Shown here piece after piece: positions 14,067-14,437 of a DNA stretch of 14,437 nt; position 1 is the first letter of the stretch; each line of letters opens with the position of its first letter. The stretch is from CAYLJJ01 sp964384025. Its GTDB lineage: Bacteria; Myxococcota_A; Bradymonadia; UBA7976; UBA1532. A program made the translations under genes and the position numbers. The notes beneath the pieces are model-generated. The model ran no database searches. It saw nothing but the letters and a program-made list of their open reading frames with translations, and was not told the origin of the DNA. The stretch is from positions 1-14,437 of the forward strand of contig CAYLJJ010000127.1 in assembly GCA_964384025.1 (NCBI GenBank). Direction: 5' to 3'.

Positions 14067-14117
14067 GGTTCATTTTTCATGATAACATCCCCCATCTATG
14101 TGGGCTCGAACGTAGCG

Positions 14118-14143
14118 GTTGCTTGAAGACACAGTCAAGCAAC
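14118..14143. repeat. Inverted repeat, 9-bp arms
   Basis: GTTGCTTGA (14118-14126) and TCAAGCAAC (14135-14143) are perfect inverted copies around an 8-base loop. No T-run follows on either strand and no gene borders it. It could be a recombination site, a terminator relic or part of the decayed element. Confidence 0.5.
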
Positions 14144-14241
14144 AGTTTGGTTGATTCCCGTAAGCTGTTACAATTACTTGAATTGACCTAAATCTCTCGA
14201 GGAACTTCACTTTAATGATCTCCACCTGACCACTCAGCGCT

Positions 14242-14272
14242 CACCAAGAGCACCCACCTAAGCCTCTTGGTG
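14242..14272 (+). terminator. Terminator-like stem-loop
   Basis: CACCAAGAG (14242-14250) pairs perfectly with CTCTTGGTG (14264-14272) around a 13-base loop, and GCTCA/TGAGC just outside can extend the stem across a small bulge. A short T-run (ATTTTG, 14280-14285) follows on the plus strand. It has the look of an intrinsic terminator, but no gene ends right before it; phosphofructokinase ends some 630 bases upstream. Confidence 0.4.
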
Positions 14273-14437
14273 CCTGAGCATTTTGACAAACGAGAAGAGA
14301 AATTCCGCTCGACATAGGGAGGGGCGGGATCTATTTTGAAGTTTGATGGTGGAGAGATTTTGAAACGACATACACATACTTTTTCAATAGTCCGGCCACT
14401 TCTTGAGGAGGGGCCAAATCTGAGCCATTTTTGAAAG

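Larger units (their letters stand above)
13612..14437. other. Low-coding tail with mobile-element remains
   Basis: About 826 bases without an intact gene and visibly AT-richer than the rest. It contains a broken IS1-family transposase on the minus strand, three REP-like hairpins, two longer inverted repeats and a sequence near the end that recalls a transposon terminus. GATC occurs about once per 275 bases, as expected by chance, in contrast to the excess in the core genes. I read this as an accumulation site for foreign DNA. Confidence 0.6.

Noticed and set aside
14009..14080. 23-codon minus-strand frame with a GGGGGA upstream
   Set aside because: The coding part consists almost entirely of the REP-like hairpin sequences, so it is very unlikely to be a gene.

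Overview
The window comes from a bacterial chromosome of moderately high GC, probably a Gram-negative of the Myxococcota/Bradymonadia or a related lineage. That placement is inference. It rests on a Gly-rich secreted protein with a Myxococcota-style C-terminal beta domain, a Ski2-like helicase of the DUF3516 type, a phosphofructokinase with pyrophosphate-type residues, and an RRM-type RNA-binding protein. No rRNA or tRNA is present to settle it.

Layout. (1) 3-902: the 3' part of an exported Gly-rich repeat protein. (2) About 912-2228: an ISAzo13-family insertion sequence with an intact DDE transposase. (3) 2238-6424: a tight four-gene operon with overlapping stops and starts, encoding a radical SAM/SPASM enzyme, an LpxL-like acyltransferase homologue, a one-piece ABC exporter and a CPBP intramembrane protease. 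This is the most interesting part of the window: the set looks like a peptide- or lipid-product modification, export and processing cassette, but no precursor gene is convincingly visible. (4) 6746-9045: a housekeeping run of panB (broken by a frameshift near codon 196), panC and a DTW-domain tRNA-uridine aminocarboxypropyltransferase. (5) 9268-9570: a small glycine-tailed RRM protein, followed by an array of short hairpin repeats that fills the gap to a convergent gene. (6) 9761-12304, minus strand: a DUF3516 helicase whose conserved N-terminus has no ATG/GTG/TTG and seems to start at a CTG with a strong Shine-Dalgarno. (7) 12421-13611: a divergent phosphofructokinase with Asp/Lys in the two positions that mark pyrophosphate use. 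(8) 13612-14437: a low-coding tail with a decayed IS1-family transposase, three REP-like hairpins, two further inverted repeats and a possible transposon end.

The core genes share a striking excess of GATC (33 counted by hand in the 1,656-bp ABC transporter gene). It falls to about half that density in the ISAzo13 transposase and to about the random level in the last 826 bases, which supports a native-core versus acquired-tail division.
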